Made by a program: the position numbers and the translations under genes. DNA of 64,000 bases from contig NZ_JABMLK010000001.1 in NCBI RefSeq assembly GCF_013394855.1, forward strand, positions 558,001 to 622,000. The letters run 5' to 3'. Below are positions 9,474-20,885 of the stretch, one piece after another. The notes under the pieces are model-generated. The model saw only the letters and a list, made by a program, of their open reading frames with translations. It did no database searches and was not told where the DNA came from. How positions within the stretch are numbered: the first letter of the stretch is position 1; each line of letters starts with the position of its first letter. The stretch is from Limnobaculum xujianqingii (GTDB lineage Bacteria > Pseudomonadota > Gammaproteobacteria > Enterobacterales > Enterobacteriaceae).

Positions 9474-9776
9474 AATAATATTTCCCGCCATAATGTTTTC
9501 CCTTTGATATATTTTCCTGATGTAACTTAATTATTTTCCCTTGCGGTTAAATCTTTTCATCATTGATATTCTATTTCGATAAATAATCGCCTGAGCGCTA
9601 ATTTGAGGCGTTTTTTCCATTACCACTCATACAGGTCTTAAAATTATTTTAATAAGCTTAAAGTGGAGTAGAGACGCTATTATTGCTATTGGGAAGTAAC
9701 GGAACCAAAGTTGAAGAATGAGATAGGGCAGATGGTGAAACGAGAAAGCAGAAAATAGTAACTTGCTAATACGGAT
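9474..9776. other. Empty stretch between the ldtE and lpp terminators
   Basis: About 300 bp of AT-rich sequence lies between two convergent terminators. No open frame with a ribosome site, no repeat and no clear structured RNA was seen. Confidence 0.4.
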
Positions 9777-9809
9777 AAAAAAAATGGCGCACTTAAGTGC
9801 GCCATTTTC
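9777..9809 (-). terminator. lpp terminator
   Basis: A strong hairpin (AATGGCGCACTT / AAGTGCGCCATT) is followed on the minus strand by seven Ts. It sits directly after the lpp stop, as expected for this very abundant mRNA. Confidence 0.93.
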
Positions 9810-9823
9810 CCTTACGAGAAATA

Positions 9824-10036
9824 TTATTTCTTGTAAGAACGAGTCATGTTGTCTAAACGTTGGTTAGCACGAGCTGCTTCATCTTTAGCAACTTGTACAT
9901 CAGAACGTAAAGCAGCAACATCGCTGATCAGTTGAGTCAGCTTGCTGTTAGTTGAAGTGTCAGTGCTTTTCGCACAGCCAGCTAACAGAGTAGCACCTAA
10001 AATTACAGCACCCAGTACCACTTTAGTACGGTTCAT
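9824..10036 (-). CDS. lpp: Major outer-membrane (Braun) lipoprotein Lpp, short form
   Basis: Lpp ties the outer membrane to peptidoglycan. The start at 10036 is preferred because GAGGGTGTAAAT precedes the ATG and the protein then begins with a lipoprotein signal (LLAGC, lipid Cys21). A longer in-frame ORF upstream is non-coding leader. The product is 70 residues and ends in YKK, whose terminal Lys would be linked to peptidoglycan. The C-terminal half ([19 protein letters not shown]) is nearly that of E. coli. About 14 residues of heptad repeat are missing from the middle, partly offset by a Ser/Thr-rich linker after the Cys. Confidence 0.95.
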   Translation of the reverse strand: MNRTKVVLGAVILGATLLAGCAKSTDTSTNSKLTQLISDVAALRSDVQVAKDEAARANQRLDNMTRSYKK

Positions 10037-10074
10037 ATTTACACCCTCAATTTGAGTTAACTTTTTGCATGTAG

Positions 10075-10110
10075 CCCGATAAGTATTACACAAACTTTTT
10101 CGGAATGAGA
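10075..10110 (-). promoter_or_regulatory. lpp promoter (candidate -10)
   Basis: On the minus strand, TAATAC (10083-10088) lies 7 bp before GGGCTACATG, which resembles the E. coli lpp transcript start. The -35 region is poor. The flanking DNA is very AT-rich, which may act as an UP element. Confidence 0.5.
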
Positions 10111-10360
10111 ATAATTTTTTAACTTCTCGCAAACTATTTTGCTTGTTTGGTTAAAGAATAGTCAAAACAAATTTTTATTTGCGAAAAAAAGGATTTTACG
10201 CTACTAAAAAAAGTGAACGTGTGGGGGACAAAAAATTTATCTAAAGATAAGTGGGTGAAATAACCCTGTGTTTTTATACACCATTATCCAATTTTGGATA
10301 AAAAATATAGCACAATTAATCAATAATTCTGACAGCAGATTTCGCCATAAAATAGACGAA

Positions 10361-10393
10361 AAAAAACGCCATCTGATTCAGATGGCGTTTTAA
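10361..10393 (-). terminator. pykF terminator
   Basis: AAAACGCCATCTGA pairs with TCAGATGGCGTTTT, with a T-rich tail on the minus strand (TTTTTTTCGTC). It lies 15 bp beyond the pykF stop. The rest of the 370-bp lpp-pykF gap (10037-10360) holds only the lpp leader and promoter. Confidence 0.9.
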
Positions 10394-10407
10394 TGTTACA
10401 AGAGTTG

Positions 10408-11820
10408 TTAAAGAATATGTACGGAAGCAGTATTTGTTGTACCACTGGCAACCAGTGCACCAGATACCATTACGATAACATCATTCTTTTGCGCTAATCC
10501 GCTGGTTAACGCCATTTCTTTACCAATACGGTAGAAATCATCAGTGGAGGCGATTTCTTTAACTACTTGCGCAGTCACACCTTTAGTCAGAACTAACTGA
10601 CGAGCCGTGGTTTCGTTGGTAGTTAACGCCAGAATTGGTGCAGTAGGGAAGTATTTACGGATAGCTTTAGCTGATTTACCACCTTGGGTAGCTACAACAA
10701 TCAGTACTGCATCCAGCTTCTCTGAAGTTTCTACTGCGCCACGACATACGGCTTCAGTAATACGTAATTTACCGGAAGAGGTCAGTTTGTCTACGCGACA
10801 TGGCATCACACAATCGGTACGTTCGCAAATGGTGGCCATGATAGTAACGGATTCCAGTGGATATTTACCCTTAGCACTTTCACCCGACAGCATAACCGCG
10901 TCAGTACCGTCCAGGATGGCGTTAGCAACATCACCGGCTTCAGCACGAGTAGGGCGAGGGTTTTTGATCATTGAGTCCAGCATTTGTGTTGCGGTGATAA
11001 CCACTTTACGAGCCTGGTTACATTTCTCAATCATCATTTTTTGGGCGAAGATAACTTCTTCAACCGGGATTTCAACACCAAGGTCACCACGAGCAACCAT
11101 GATACCGTCTGATGCTTCGAGAATTTCGTCGAAGTTGTTCAGGCCTTCCTGGTTTTCAATTTTGGAGATGATTTGGATATGTTCACCACCGTGTGCTTTT
11201 AAATGCTCACGGATGTCCAGTACGTCTGAACGCTTACGGATAAAAGAAGCAGCAACAAAATCAACATTTTGCTCACAACCAAATACCAGATCTTTTTTAT
11301 CTTTTTCTGATAGCGCTGGCAGTTGAATAGAGACGTTTGGCAGGTTGATACCTTTGTTTTCACCCAGATCGCCACTGTTCAGTACTTTACACACAACTTC
11401 TTTGGCGCGAACTTCGATCACTTCCATACCAATCAAACCATCGTCAACCAGTACGGTATTACCCACTTTCAGGTCTTCTGCAAAACCAGTATAGGTCACA
11501 GCAACACGTTCATTGTTACCAACAACGCTTTGGTCGGTAGTAAAGGTGAAGGTTTGACCAGCAACCAGAGGGGCATCATTACCGCCTTCCAGTTTCATGG
11601 TACGGATTTCCGGACCTTTGGTATCCAGCAGGATAGCCGCTTTTTGACCGGTTCTGGCCAGTACCGTGCGCAGATTAGAAATACGTTGTCCGTGCTCATT
11701 ATAATCACCATGAGAAAAGTTCAAACGCATTACATTCATACCTGCATTCAGCAGCTTACCCAAAACTTCTTCTGATTCAGTTTTTGGACCGATGGTACAT
11801 ACAATTTTAGTCTTTTTCAT
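10408..11820 (-). CDS. pykF: Pyruvate kinase I (PykF)
   Basis: It converts phosphoenolpyruvate and ADP to pyruvate and ATP, the last step of glycolysis, and in this type is activated by fructose 1,6-bisphosphate. The 470 residues match E. coli PykF. Visible motifs are MRLNFSHG near the N-terminus, the catalytic lysine in [10 protein letters not shown], the ARGDLG and TATQMLDSM motifs of the barrel, and a C-terminal allosteric domain ending ASVHIL. A Cra-like operator lies upstream at 12000-12011. Confidence 0.98.
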   Translation of the reverse strand: MKKTKIVCTIGPKTESEEVLGKLLNAGMNVMRLNFSHGDYNEHGQRISNLRTVLARTGQKAAILLDTKGPEIRTMKLEGGNDAPLVAGQTFTFTTDQSVVGNNERVAVTYTGFAEDLKVGNTVLVDDGLIGMEVIEVRAKEVVCKVLNSGDLGENKGINLPNVSIQLPALSEKDKKDLVFGCEQNVDFVAASFIRKRSDVLDIREHLKAHGGEHIQIISKIENQEGLNNFDEILEASDGIMVARGDLGVEIPVEEVIFAQKMMIEKCNQARKVVITATQMLDSMIKNPRPTRAEAGDVANAILDGTDAVMLSGESAKGKYPLESVTIMATICERTDCVMPCRVDKLTSSGKLRITEAVCRGAVETSEKLDAVLIVVATQGGKSAKAIRKYFPTAPILALTTNETTARQLVLTKGVTAQVVKEIASTDDFYRIGKEMALTSGLAQKNDVIVMVSGALVASGTTNTASVHIL

Positions 11821-11999
11821 GATGATAATTTTTACCGATATTTTTGTGTGGAAAGAAAACGATAGCCTGCCATTGAGGCTTCAGAAAAGAATACACGCAC
11901 AATCAGGTTACTTTCAGTATTGCGAAACATAGCCAATATCGCCAGTCTGTAGATAGAAATCATCCTTTATACCGAAGAAACTGCGGCTCACTCATTTGC

Positions 12000-12011
12000 T
12001 GAAACCTTTCA
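12000..12011 (-). promoter_or_regulatory. Cra (FruR) operator upstream of pykF
   Basis: TGAAACCTTTCA differs at one base from the ideal palindromic Cra site TGAAACGTTTCA. E. coli pykF is repressed by Cra, so the site has a known logic here. A TATAAA on the minus strand (11966-11971) is a candidate -10 downstream of it. Otherwise the 330-bp region 11821-12151 shows no gene. Confidence 0.7.
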
Positions 12012-12151
12012 ACTCACTATTTTGCCTATTATAGAGGGGAAATGCACCAGAAGAAAATGGATAAATGTTGAAATAATAATGTAATAAGCAGCTGAATTTA
12101 GTGAAAACGTACAGAAGGGCCGGAAACAGGGGATGTGGGGGAGATAAAAAA

Positions 12152-12228
12152 TGGTGCGCCCTAGTGAACTCGAATCACCGACCTCCACCATGTCAAGGTG
12201 GCGCTCTAACCAACTGAGCTAAGGGCGC
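12152..12228 (-). tRNA. tRNA-Val (anticodon GAC)
   Basis: This 77-nt cloverleaf includes an encoded CCA. The acceptor stem is GCGCCCT/AGGGCGC, the T-loop is GTTCGA-like with slight variation (ATTCGAG), and the anticodon loop TTGACAT gives GAC. It is the downstream member of a tandem pair, separated from its twin by 33 bp, and is probably co-transcribed with it. Confidence 0.97.
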
Positions 12229-12261
12229 TTTGTAATTCCAGATACCGGAAGAAGAGATATC

Positions 12262-12338
12262 TGGTGCGTCCGAGTGGACTCGAACCACCGACCCCCACCA
12301 TGTCAAGGTGGTGCTCTAACCAACTGAGCTACGGACGC
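12262..12338 (-). tRNA. tRNA-Val (anticodon GAC)
   Basis: This 77-nt tRNA includes CCA. The acceptor stem is GCGTCCG/CGGACGC, the T-loop has GGTTCGAGTCC, and the anticodon loop TTGACAT gives GAC. It is the upstream member of the tandem pair, like E. coli valV-valW near mdtK. A TTGTTA/TAATAC promoter with 16-bp spacing (12346-12373, minus strand) lies very close to the 5' end and is only tentative. Confidence 0.97.
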
Positions 12339-12505
12339 ATATTTTGTATTATTAAAGCATGATGCACTAACAATGCGCACGAATATTAACGATGAAGTGA
12401 CTCAGTGGCAAGGAGAAAAAGCGATTTTCTTCTGCCAACATCGCTAACTGGCGACTTACTGCTCAGGCAGCCTCTTTTTTGTCCAACAGGCTGCCCGAGA
12501 AAGCA

Positions 12506-13879
12506 TTAACGCTGAGCGCGGGCCAGAATAAGCTCGACAGGTTGTTTTTGTAGCCAACGCATACGTAGCATCATTAGCACTGCAGAAGCACTCAAACCAA
12601 CAATAAATCCAATCCAGAAACCGGCTGGTCCCATTGCCGGAACCAACAAATCGGTTAACCCCAGACAATAACCAACGGGTAATCCTACAATCCAGTAGGC
12701 AGTAAAAGTAATATAGAAGATAGAGCGGGTATCTTTATAACCGCGCAGAATTCCACTACCAATCACCTGAATAGAGTCGGAACATTGATACACTGCTGCC
12801 AGTAACATCAAATGGGTCGCCATCATCACTACCGCAGGAGTATCGTTATACAGTAATGCTATTTGATGGCGGAAAACTACGGTAAACAGGGCAGTGATAG
12901 AGGCCAGACTTAAGCCCATTATCAATCCGGTATAAGAAGCCACTCTGGCCTCATCAACTTTCTTCTGCCCCAGCTTAAAGCCAACCCGAATTGAGGTTGC
13001 TACACCCAACGCCAGCGGAATAACGAAAACCAGACTACTAAAGTTAAGCGCTATCTGGTGTCCTGCGACAGAAACGACGCCTAATGGTGAAACCAGTAAT
13101 GCCACGACAGCAAACAGAGTAACCTCAAAAAATAGCGCCAGAGCTACCGGTAAACCAAGGTTAAACAAACGTTTGAGGGTGGGCATATAGGGTTTCTCAA
13201 AAGTACTGTATTGAACAATATCTTTTTGAGAACGGGCAGAACGTACGTATAGCTTGAGGCCAATAAACATCACCCAATATACCGATGCGGTAGCAATACC
13301 ACAGCCTACACCACCCATTGCGGGAAAACCCAGCTTGCCGTGAATCATCACATAGTTAACGGGAATATTGACCAGTAAGCCAATAAATCCAATCACCATG
13401 CTGGGTTTAGTTTTTGATAATCCGTCACACTGACTGCGATAGACCTGAAACAGCAAATAACCGGGAGCTCCCCACATAATAGCGCGCAGATAGCGAATGG
13501 TGATATCCGCCAGCTTCTCATCGATATTTTGCATATGCTCGATAATATAGTGACTGTTATACAACAGCACGATAAGAAACAACGATATGAACAACGCCAT
13601 CCAGACGGATTGTGTTACCTGATGAGCAATTTCTTTTCTGCGCCCGGCACCGTTCAATTGCGCCACTACCGGCGTCAATGCCATTAACAACCCTTGTCCA
13701 AATAAAATGGCGGGTAACCAAATGGAAGTGCCAACAGCTACCGCGGCCATATCAGTTGCACTAACGTCTCCGGCCATGATGGTGTCAACTACACCCATAG
13801 CGGTTTGGGAGAATTGGGCTGCAATAACTGGAATAGCTAAAACCAGCAGATTACGCGCTTCACGGGTATACTTCTGCAC
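12506..13879 (-). CDS. mdtK: Multidrug/Na+ antiporter MdtK (MATE family)
   Basis: This inner-membrane multidrug efflux pump uses the Na+ or H+ gradient. Its 457 residues equal the E. coli length. About 12 hydrophobic segments form two MatE repeats, beginning [22 protein letters not shown] with the conserved start of helix 1. It is transcribed away from ribC, an arrangement also found in E. coli. A loose inverted repeat near 12465-12495 may terminate the transcript, but it lacks a T-run. Confidence 0.96.
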   Translation of the reverse strand: MQKYTREARNLLVLAIPVIAAQFSQTAMGVVDTIMAGDVSATDMAAVAVGTSIWLPAILFGQGLLMALTPVVAQLNGAGRRKEIAHQVTQSVWMALFISLFLIVLLYNSHYIIEHMQNIDEKLADITIRYLRAIMWGAPGYLLFQVYRSQCDGLSKTKPSMVIGFIGLLVNIPVNYVMIHGKLGFPAMGGVGCGIATASVYWVMFIGLKLYVRSARSQKDIVQYSTFEKPYMPTLKRLFNLGLPVALALFFEVTLFAVVALLVSPLGVVSVAGHQIALNFSSLVFVIPLALGVATSIRVGFKLGQKKVDEARVASYTGLIMGLSLASITALFTVVFRHQIALLYNDTPAVVMMATHLMLLAAVYQCSDSIQVIGSGILRGYKDTRSIFYITFTAYWIVGLPVGYCLGLTDLLVPAMGPAGFWIGFIVGLSASAVLMMLRMRWLQKQPVELILARAQR

Positions 13880-14134
13880 GTACTTACCTTTAATATATTG
13901 AGATTAAAACAAAAAAATGCCACTGAAGTATAGATACTACAGTGATAACCGAAATGTGAGGGGCACGATTCTACCTGTTAAACGTCAGTAAGCAAATGAA
14001 ACACACATGATTAAAATTCATAAACAAGAATAAAACCGGAAACTGGATTTGGTTTTTATATCAAATTGCGTCAAACTTCCGCTTAGTTGATTTTGTACAT
14101 TACTAAATGTCACTACTGATTTGAGGCCTATTGA

Positions 14135-14743
14135 ATGTTTACCGGAATTGTTCAGGGTACTGCTCCTGTTGTTGAAATCGAAGAAAAAGCTAATTTCCGC
14201 GTCCATAAAATGAAATTTCCTGCTGAGCTGTTGCCTGGGCTGGAGACGGGGGCATCCGTTTCACATAACGGCTGTTGTTTAACGGTAACGGAAGTGAATG
14301 ACGATATCGTCAGTTTTGACTTAATGAAAGAGACGTTACGAGTAACCAATCTGGGGGCGCTTTCTGTTGGTTCTAATGTCAATCTGGAACGGGCAGCTAA
14401 ATTCGGTGATGAAATTGGTGGACACTTAATGTCTGGCCATGTCATGTGTCAGGCAGAGATCATGAAAATTCTGATTTCAGAGAATAATCGTCAAATCTGG
14501 TTCAAAATGCCGGAAGACCTGATGAAGTATGTGCTGAATAAAGGATTCATTGGTATTGATGGCATCAGCCTGACGATTGGTGAAGTAGTGAAGAGTCGTT
14601 TCTGCGTATATCTGATACCGGAAACGTTGGAACGCACTACGTTGGGCAAGAAACGTTTAGGTGACACGGTAAATATTGAGATTGACCCGCAAACTCAGGC
14701 GGTTGTTGATACCGTTGAGCGTGTTCTCGCCAGTAAAAATTAA
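14135..14743 (+). CDS. ribC: Riboflavin synthase, alpha subunit
   Basis: It dismutates two 6,7-dimethyl-8-ribityllumazine molecules to riboflavin plus the pyrimidine precursor (also called ribE in some schemes). The 202 residues show two lumazine-binding repeats. The first starts MFTGIVQG and contains the [10 protein letters not shown] motif; the second has GHLMSGHV and [10 protein letters not shown]. Length is slightly below E. coli (213). No FMN riboswitch was found upstream. The 255-bp gap to mdtK holds divergent promoters. Confidence 0.96.
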   Translation: MFTGIVQGTAPVVEIEEKANFRVHKMKFPAELLPGLETGASVSHNGCCLTVTEVNDDIVSFDLMKETLRVTNLGALSVGSNVNLERAAKFGDEIGGHLMSGHVMCQAEIMKILISENNRQIWFKMPEDLMKYVLNKGFIGIDGISLTIGEVVKSRFCVYLIPETLERTTLGKKRLGDTVNIEIDPQTQAVVDTVERVLASKN

Positions 14744-14782
14744 CCACGCATTTGAAATTTGTGATTCTGGAAGGTGCGCAAT

Positions 14783-15070
14783 CCCACTCTAACGGTGGGC
14801 ATTGAGACTGTTGACAAACTTAATAAATCAGCACCTGTGAATATTCCGCCCGTAAAAAACACTGTGCTAATATCGGTACCGATAACGGTCGGTAAACAAT
14901 CTGTACTGAGCTACAGAGCACGTCGGGCCTAAGCTGCCTACGGGCACTTCGTTGGCTTACGCCAAGTCGACCCCCACGGCACCTTCTCCCTCCGATTGGC
15001 TATGTTAAAACATAAAACTGAATCATCTGACTTTATCACCAGTTTGAATCCCCACTTAATAGTGGGGATT
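14783..15070. ncRNA. Structured intergenic element between ribC and aegA (function unknown)
   Basis: This gene-free stretch contains a run of small perfect hairpins: CCCAC/GTGGG (14783-14799), ACCGA/TCGGT (14878-14893), TCTGTA/TACAGA (14900-14917), TTGGC/GCCAA with a TTAC loop (14952-14965), TATGTT/AACATA (15001-15014), and AATCCCCACT/AGTGGGGATT (15047-15070). The last resembles a terminator. The central part (about 14875-15000) is GC-richer than its flanks. It could be a small RNA, a dispersed repeat or a decayed mobile element. No start codon and ribosome site mark a small gene. Confidence 0.35.
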
Positions 15071-15082
15071 GTTATTTATGGG

Positions 15083-17120
<2,038 letters not shown>

Positions 17121-17331
17121 TGCTTATAAATAGCTATTATAGGGATTATCATCACTTTTATTATGGTTATGGTGTTTATCACAGGAAAGCGGGGTTAACA
17201 ATAGTGAAAATGCCAAAGAAAGTTTGTGAAATACCGGTTGAGGATAAATGAAACTGAAACAGAATTTCATTTAATTTTTTGATTGTGAAAAGGTATTTTT
17301 GTTAAAGCTGATTAAATGCTCACTTGCTGAT

Positions 17332-17370
17332 ACGTTTCCGCTAGAAACAATTTATTTCAAGCGGAAACGT
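17332..17370. repeat. 11-bp inverted repeat between aegA and ydgA
   Basis: ACGTTTCCGCT and its exact complement AGCGGAAACGT are 17 bp apart, just beyond the 3' end of ydgA. No T-run follows on the minus strand, so it is not an obvious ydgA terminator. Apart from this and the palindrome above, the 314-bp gap 17087-17400 shows nothing else. Confidence 0.6.
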
Positions 17371-17400
17371 TTATTTATTACCGTTCGATTATTATATGAA

Positions 17401-18942
17401 CTATTCCATACCAGACATCATAAACAAATTGATGAACTGCTCTGCCGGCATTTTTTGTCCATTCAGATCAATTACACCGTCAGCATAGTTAAAACTGCTG
17501 GTAATGGTGTTGTCATCCAGCTTGCTGATCATCTTCTGTGCTAAACCAAGGCTGACCATTTGTTGAACAGATTCTGTTGCCTGCGCTTGTGCTTCTTCAG
17601 CAGAAAGACCATCAGATATCTCATGGTTAATTTTGACTTGCTCGTTCAGCATAGGGATGGAGAGTTTACTGTTACTGCTGAATGATTTAATTGAGCTCAT
17701 CAGTAGCTGAGACATATCTTCCATTGCCATATTTTGCGGATCGGGTTTCATCATAGTCAGAGACATATCAATCTGACTTTCGCCTTTATCATTTTTCCAG
17801 ACAAAAGGCGCGATGCTGATTACCGGATTAGCGTCCAGGAAAGCCATCAGGTTATTCATCATCATATTACCTGCCTGTTCGGCAGACTCTTCAGCAGGTA
17901 TACCAAGGAACAGGTAGGTCAGTTGGTTTGAGTTTTGATTCAGGTATTGCAGAGCTTTACCGTCAAATTGATCCAGTTTGAGTTTCAGGCTACCAGAACC
18001 AATGATTTTTCCTTCAATGCTCATTTGACCTATAGTGGTATCAACCACCTGGTTAACAAATTTATCAGTTTCCTGTGCATTACTGGAAATTAAAAGATTA
18101 TCAATAGTCAACTTTGGCTGCTGCTTAACGGTATAGGTAACATTTTTCAGTTCAATATCGCTGACGCCTACACCAAGATCGAACTTACCGATTTTACCGT
18201 TGCTTTTTATTGTCAGACCATTCATAACCAGCTGATCTGCATCAGTCTCAGCAATGGTAAATTTACCTACGCTGGCCGTTGCCTGGTACTCCTGAGCTTT
18301 ATTCTGAGTAACATCAATCTTGGCTGTATCGTATGACACAATGCGTCCTTCATCATTCAGTTCAAATGGAGAACTGGTCAGGGTAACCGCTTCTTCACCC
18401 TTCAGGACTTTGGCAACACCATCAACAGTTAATCCACTGAATTTAAAAGTATTAGAATCTTTTCCTGTTAACGGCTCTAACACCAACTTCAGGTCAGAAC
18501 TGCCGCTATAGGATGTTAAGATATCAACCGTGAGAGGGGACTTTCCGCCCGCCATTTCAAACAGCTCATTCAGAGAGTCTTGTTTAACCAGTTCGGTTTT
18601 TGAGTAAGCCAGTTTAGGAATCAGGCTGAATTTTGCCAGCGGGAATGGACCATGGCTGACTTCCTGATGAATGGTTACGCTATCTTTCTGTGGGCCTTGT
18701 TCGTTGGTTTGATCAACCATTTCAAACTGATAATTAATGGTAGAGGAGAAAATACCACGTTGATAATCAGCAACAGAAAGCTTTGCCTGATATTCAGGTG
18801 CATTTTTGTCAATGTAGGTTTGGGCATCAACAATGGATTTATTGACCTGATCCTGAATCATTTTCCCTGTATACCACGCACCACCAACCCAAGCGCCACC
18901 CAGTACGATTAATACACCAACTGCAACTATCGATTTTTTCAT
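17401..18942 (-). CDS. ydgA: YdgA family protein (DUF945)
   Basis: This envelope protein of unknown function is conserved in enterobacteria. The 513 residues (E. coli about 502) begin with a single N-terminal hydrophobic segment (MKKSIVAVGVLIVLGGAWVG) that works as a signal or anchor. A large predicted beta-rich periplasmic region follows, with repeated acidic and Ser/Thr-rich strands. It is divergent from fumC. In E. coli ydgA lies near manA-fumA-fumC, so the neighbourhood is partly conserved. Confidence 0.9.
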   Translation of the reverse strand: MKKSIVAVGVLIVLGGAWVGGAWYTGKMIQDQVNKSIVDAQTYIDKNAPEYQAKLSVADYQRGIFSSTINYQFEMVDQTNEQGPQKDSVTIHQEVSHGPFPLAKFSLIPKLAYSKTELVKQDSLNELFEMAGGKSPLTVDILTSYSGSSDLKLVLEPLTGKDSNTFKFSGLTVDGVAKVLKGEEAVTLTSSPFELNDEGRIVSYDTAKIDVTQNKAQEYQATASVGKFTIAETDADQLVMNGLTIKSNGKIGKFDLGVGVSDIELKNVTYTVKQQPKLTIDNLLISSNAQETDKFVNQVVDTTIGQMSIEGKIIGSGSLKLKLDQFDGKALQYLNQNSNQLTYLFLGIPAEESAEQAGNMMMNNLMAFLDANPVISIAPFVWKNDKGESQIDMSLTMMKPDPQNMAMEDMSQLLMSSIKSFSSNSKLSIPMLNEQVKINHEISDGLSAEEAQAQATESVQQMVSLGLAQKMISKLDDNTITSSFNYADGVIDLNGQKMPAEQFINLFMMSGME

Positions 18943-19206
18943 CGTTCGTTCATCCTGTTCCTTTGTCGTTAACGACTTACAATATCAGTGCGTAACTATA
19001 CATATGACTAACTACAATAGGAGCTGATTGTCCGCTGAAAGACGGTTGATAAGCAACAATAGTTAAAAAGATTTTATGTACAGTTTAATAATATTAATGA
19101 TTCTCATCTTCATTAAACAGTGGAATGTCACATATTCATACAGAGCATTATGAGATGATTGTTACCGTTTATTAACATATTAATTGACCAGAATCAGGAG
19201 AAACTC

Positions 19207-20604
19207 ATGGTTGCTATGCGTACAGAAAAAGATTCAATGGGCCCGATTGAAGTACCTGAAAGCAGCCTGTGGGGCGCACAAACCCAGCGTTCACTGGAGC
19301 ATTTCCGTATCTCTCAGGAGAAAATGCCCAAGGCGTTAATTCATGCTTTAGCCCAGGTGAAACGTGCGGCTGCTACGGTAAATATGCAATTAGGGTTGCT
19401 GGATGAGAAGAAAGGCCAGGCCATTATCAGTGCTGCCGATGAAGTGTTGGCTGATAAACATAGTAATGAGTTTCCTCTTTCTATCTGGCAAACCGGTTCC
19501 GGTACTCAAACCAACATGAACATGAACGAAGTTCTTGCCAATCGCGCCAGTGAAATACTGGGCGGTAAGCGGGGTAACGATCGTTTAGTGCATCCTAATG
19601 ATGATGTAAATAAAAGCCAGAGCTCTAACGACGTATTTCCAACCGGTATGCACGTTGCGGCAGTGATTGCAGTACGCAGCCATTTATTACCGGAACTGAA
19701 AGCATTACATCAAGTTTTGGCCGGTAAATCCGAAGCATTTCACGATATTGTCAAAATTGGCCGAACACATTTACAGGATGCCACGCCGCTAACGCTGGGA
19801 CAGGAGATTTCAGGCTGGGCAGCCATGTTGTCATATAACATCAAACACATTGAAAATTCGATACCACATCTCAGTGAACTGGCTTTAGGTGGCACGGCCG
19901 TGGGGACCGGACTGAATACTCATCCGGAATACGCCGTTCGGGTAGCTAAAGAACTGGCTTCGTTAACCGGACAACCATTTGTTACTTCACCAAATAAATT
20001 TGAAGCACTGGCAACTTGTGATGCGCTTGTTCATTCTCATGGTGCATTGAAAGGGCTTGCCGCATCGTTAATGAAAATTGCTAACGATGTACGCTGGTTG
20101 GCCTCTGGCCCTCGTTGTGGTATTGGTGAAATCGCCATTCCGGAAAATGAACCGGGCAGTTCGATTATGCCGGGCAAAGTTAATCCAACTCAGTGTGAAG
20201 CTCTTACCATGCTGTGTGCTCAGGTAATGGGCAACGATGTGGCCATTAATATTGGTGGGGCATCCGGTAACTTTGAGCTAAACGTGTATCGCCCGATGAT
20301 TATTGATAACTTCCTGCAGTCTGTTCGTCTGCTGGCGGATGGCATGAACAGCTTCAATGAACATTGTGCGATTGGCATTGAACCCAACAGAAAGCGCATA
20401 TCTCAATTACTGAATGAATCGCTGATGCTGGTAACAGCGCTTAACACCCATATAGGTTATGACAAAGCGGCTGAAATTGCGAAAAAGGCCCATAAAGAAG
20501 ATCTTACCCTGAAAGCATCAGCGCTGAAGTTAGGTTATCTGACAGAAGCTCAGTTTGACGAGTGGGTCAAACCAGAGGATATGGTTGGCAGTATGAAGAA
20601 ATAA
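19207..20604 (+). CDS. fumC: Fumarase C (class II fumarate hydratase)
   Basis: This is the iron-independent tetrameric fumarase of the TCA cycle, typically used when iron is scarce or under superoxide stress. The ATG at 19207 is preferred over an in-frame ATG 48 bases upstream because AGGAG sits 8-12 bases ahead and the 465-residue product then aligns with E. coli FumC from its start. Signature [11 protein letters not shown] (catalytic Ser loop), [10 protein letters not shown] and [14 protein letters not shown] are intact. Confidence 0.97.
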   Translation: MVAMRTEKDSMGPIEVPESSLWGAQTQRSLEHFRISQEKMPKALIHALAQVKRAAATVNMQLGLLDEKKGQAIISAADEVLADKHSNEFPLSIWQTGSGTQTNMNMNEVLANRASEILGGKRGNDRLVHPNDDVNKSQSSNDVFPTGMHVAAVIAVRSHLLPELKALHQVLAGKSEAFHDIVKIGRTHLQDATPLTLGQEISGWAAMLSYNIKHIENSIPHLSELALGGTAVGTGLNTHPEYAVRVAKELASLTGQPFVTSPNKFEALATCDALVHSHGALKGLAASLMKIANDVRWLASGPRCGIGEIAIPENEPGSSIMPGKVNPTQCEALTMLCAQVMGNDVAINIGGASGNFELNVYRPMIIDNFLQSVRLLADGMNSFNEHCAIGIEPNRKRISQLLNESLMLVTALNTHIGYDKAAEIAKKAHKEDLTLKASALKLGYLTEAQFDEWVKPEDMVGSMKK

Positions 20605-20655
20605 CTTATTGCTGCTAACCGAAGGCTGATGTGTTGGCTTTTCCAGGATCGATAT

Positions 20656-20693
20656 AAAAGCCCGTAATTATACTCAGATAATTACGGGCTTTT
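20656..20693. terminator. Terminator between fumC and the DUF2770 gene
   Basis: AAAAGCCCGTAATTAT pairs with ATAATTACGGGCTTTT. T-tracts on both sides suit bidirectional use by fumC and the opposing ynfM transcript. Confidence 0.9.
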
Positions 20694-20737
20694 AGTTTCC
20701 TTAGCGATCGAAAGTGCTTTTAGTTTTAATAAATCAA

Positions 20738-20854
20738 TTACTCGTAAAACCAGATGTAATAAATATCCAGCAACAGAACAATGATCCAAATGATGATATA
20801 AATCATCATATGCTCCCGGATATTATTCATTACTGTATCAATAATGCGCGACAT
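20738..20854 (-). CDS. Small single-pass membrane protein, DUF2770 (YceO-like)
   Basis: The start at 20854 gives a 38-residue protein: a short basic N-terminus (MSRIIDTVMNNIREH), one very hydrophobic helix rich in Ile and Leu, and an aromatic tail ending IWFYE. The NNIREH motif followed by an aromatic-ended helix matches E. coli YceO (DUF2770), whose function is poorly defined. A longer ORF reading into ynfM sequence is rejected. It lies 31 bp after ynfM and is probably co-transcribed with it. Confidence 0.75.
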   Translation of the reverse strand: MSRIIDTVMNNIREHMMIYIIIWIIVLLLDIYYIWFYE

Positions 20855-20885
20855 CAGATCTTTCTTTTCTTTCACCTTAACCTCT

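Noticed and set aside
10037..10132. N-terminal extension of lpp (32 residues)
   Set aside because: It would place the lipoprotein signal internally; the normal ribosome site and signal peptide start at 10036.
11323..11775. 150-residue frame antisense to pykF, and similar long frames antisense to aegA and osmW
   Set aside because: These are shadows of highly expressed conserved genes and have no family match, signal or ribosome site.
12465..12495. Inverted repeat GGCAGCCT/AGGCTGCC after mdtK as a terminator
   Set aside because: The loop is long and no T-run follows on the relevant strand; noted only as a loose possibility.
14744..15082. Possible integron attC or FMN riboswitch near ribC
   Set aside because: The hairpins do not match an attC fold with simple sites, no integrase is present, and the element lies downstream of ribC rather than upstream of it.
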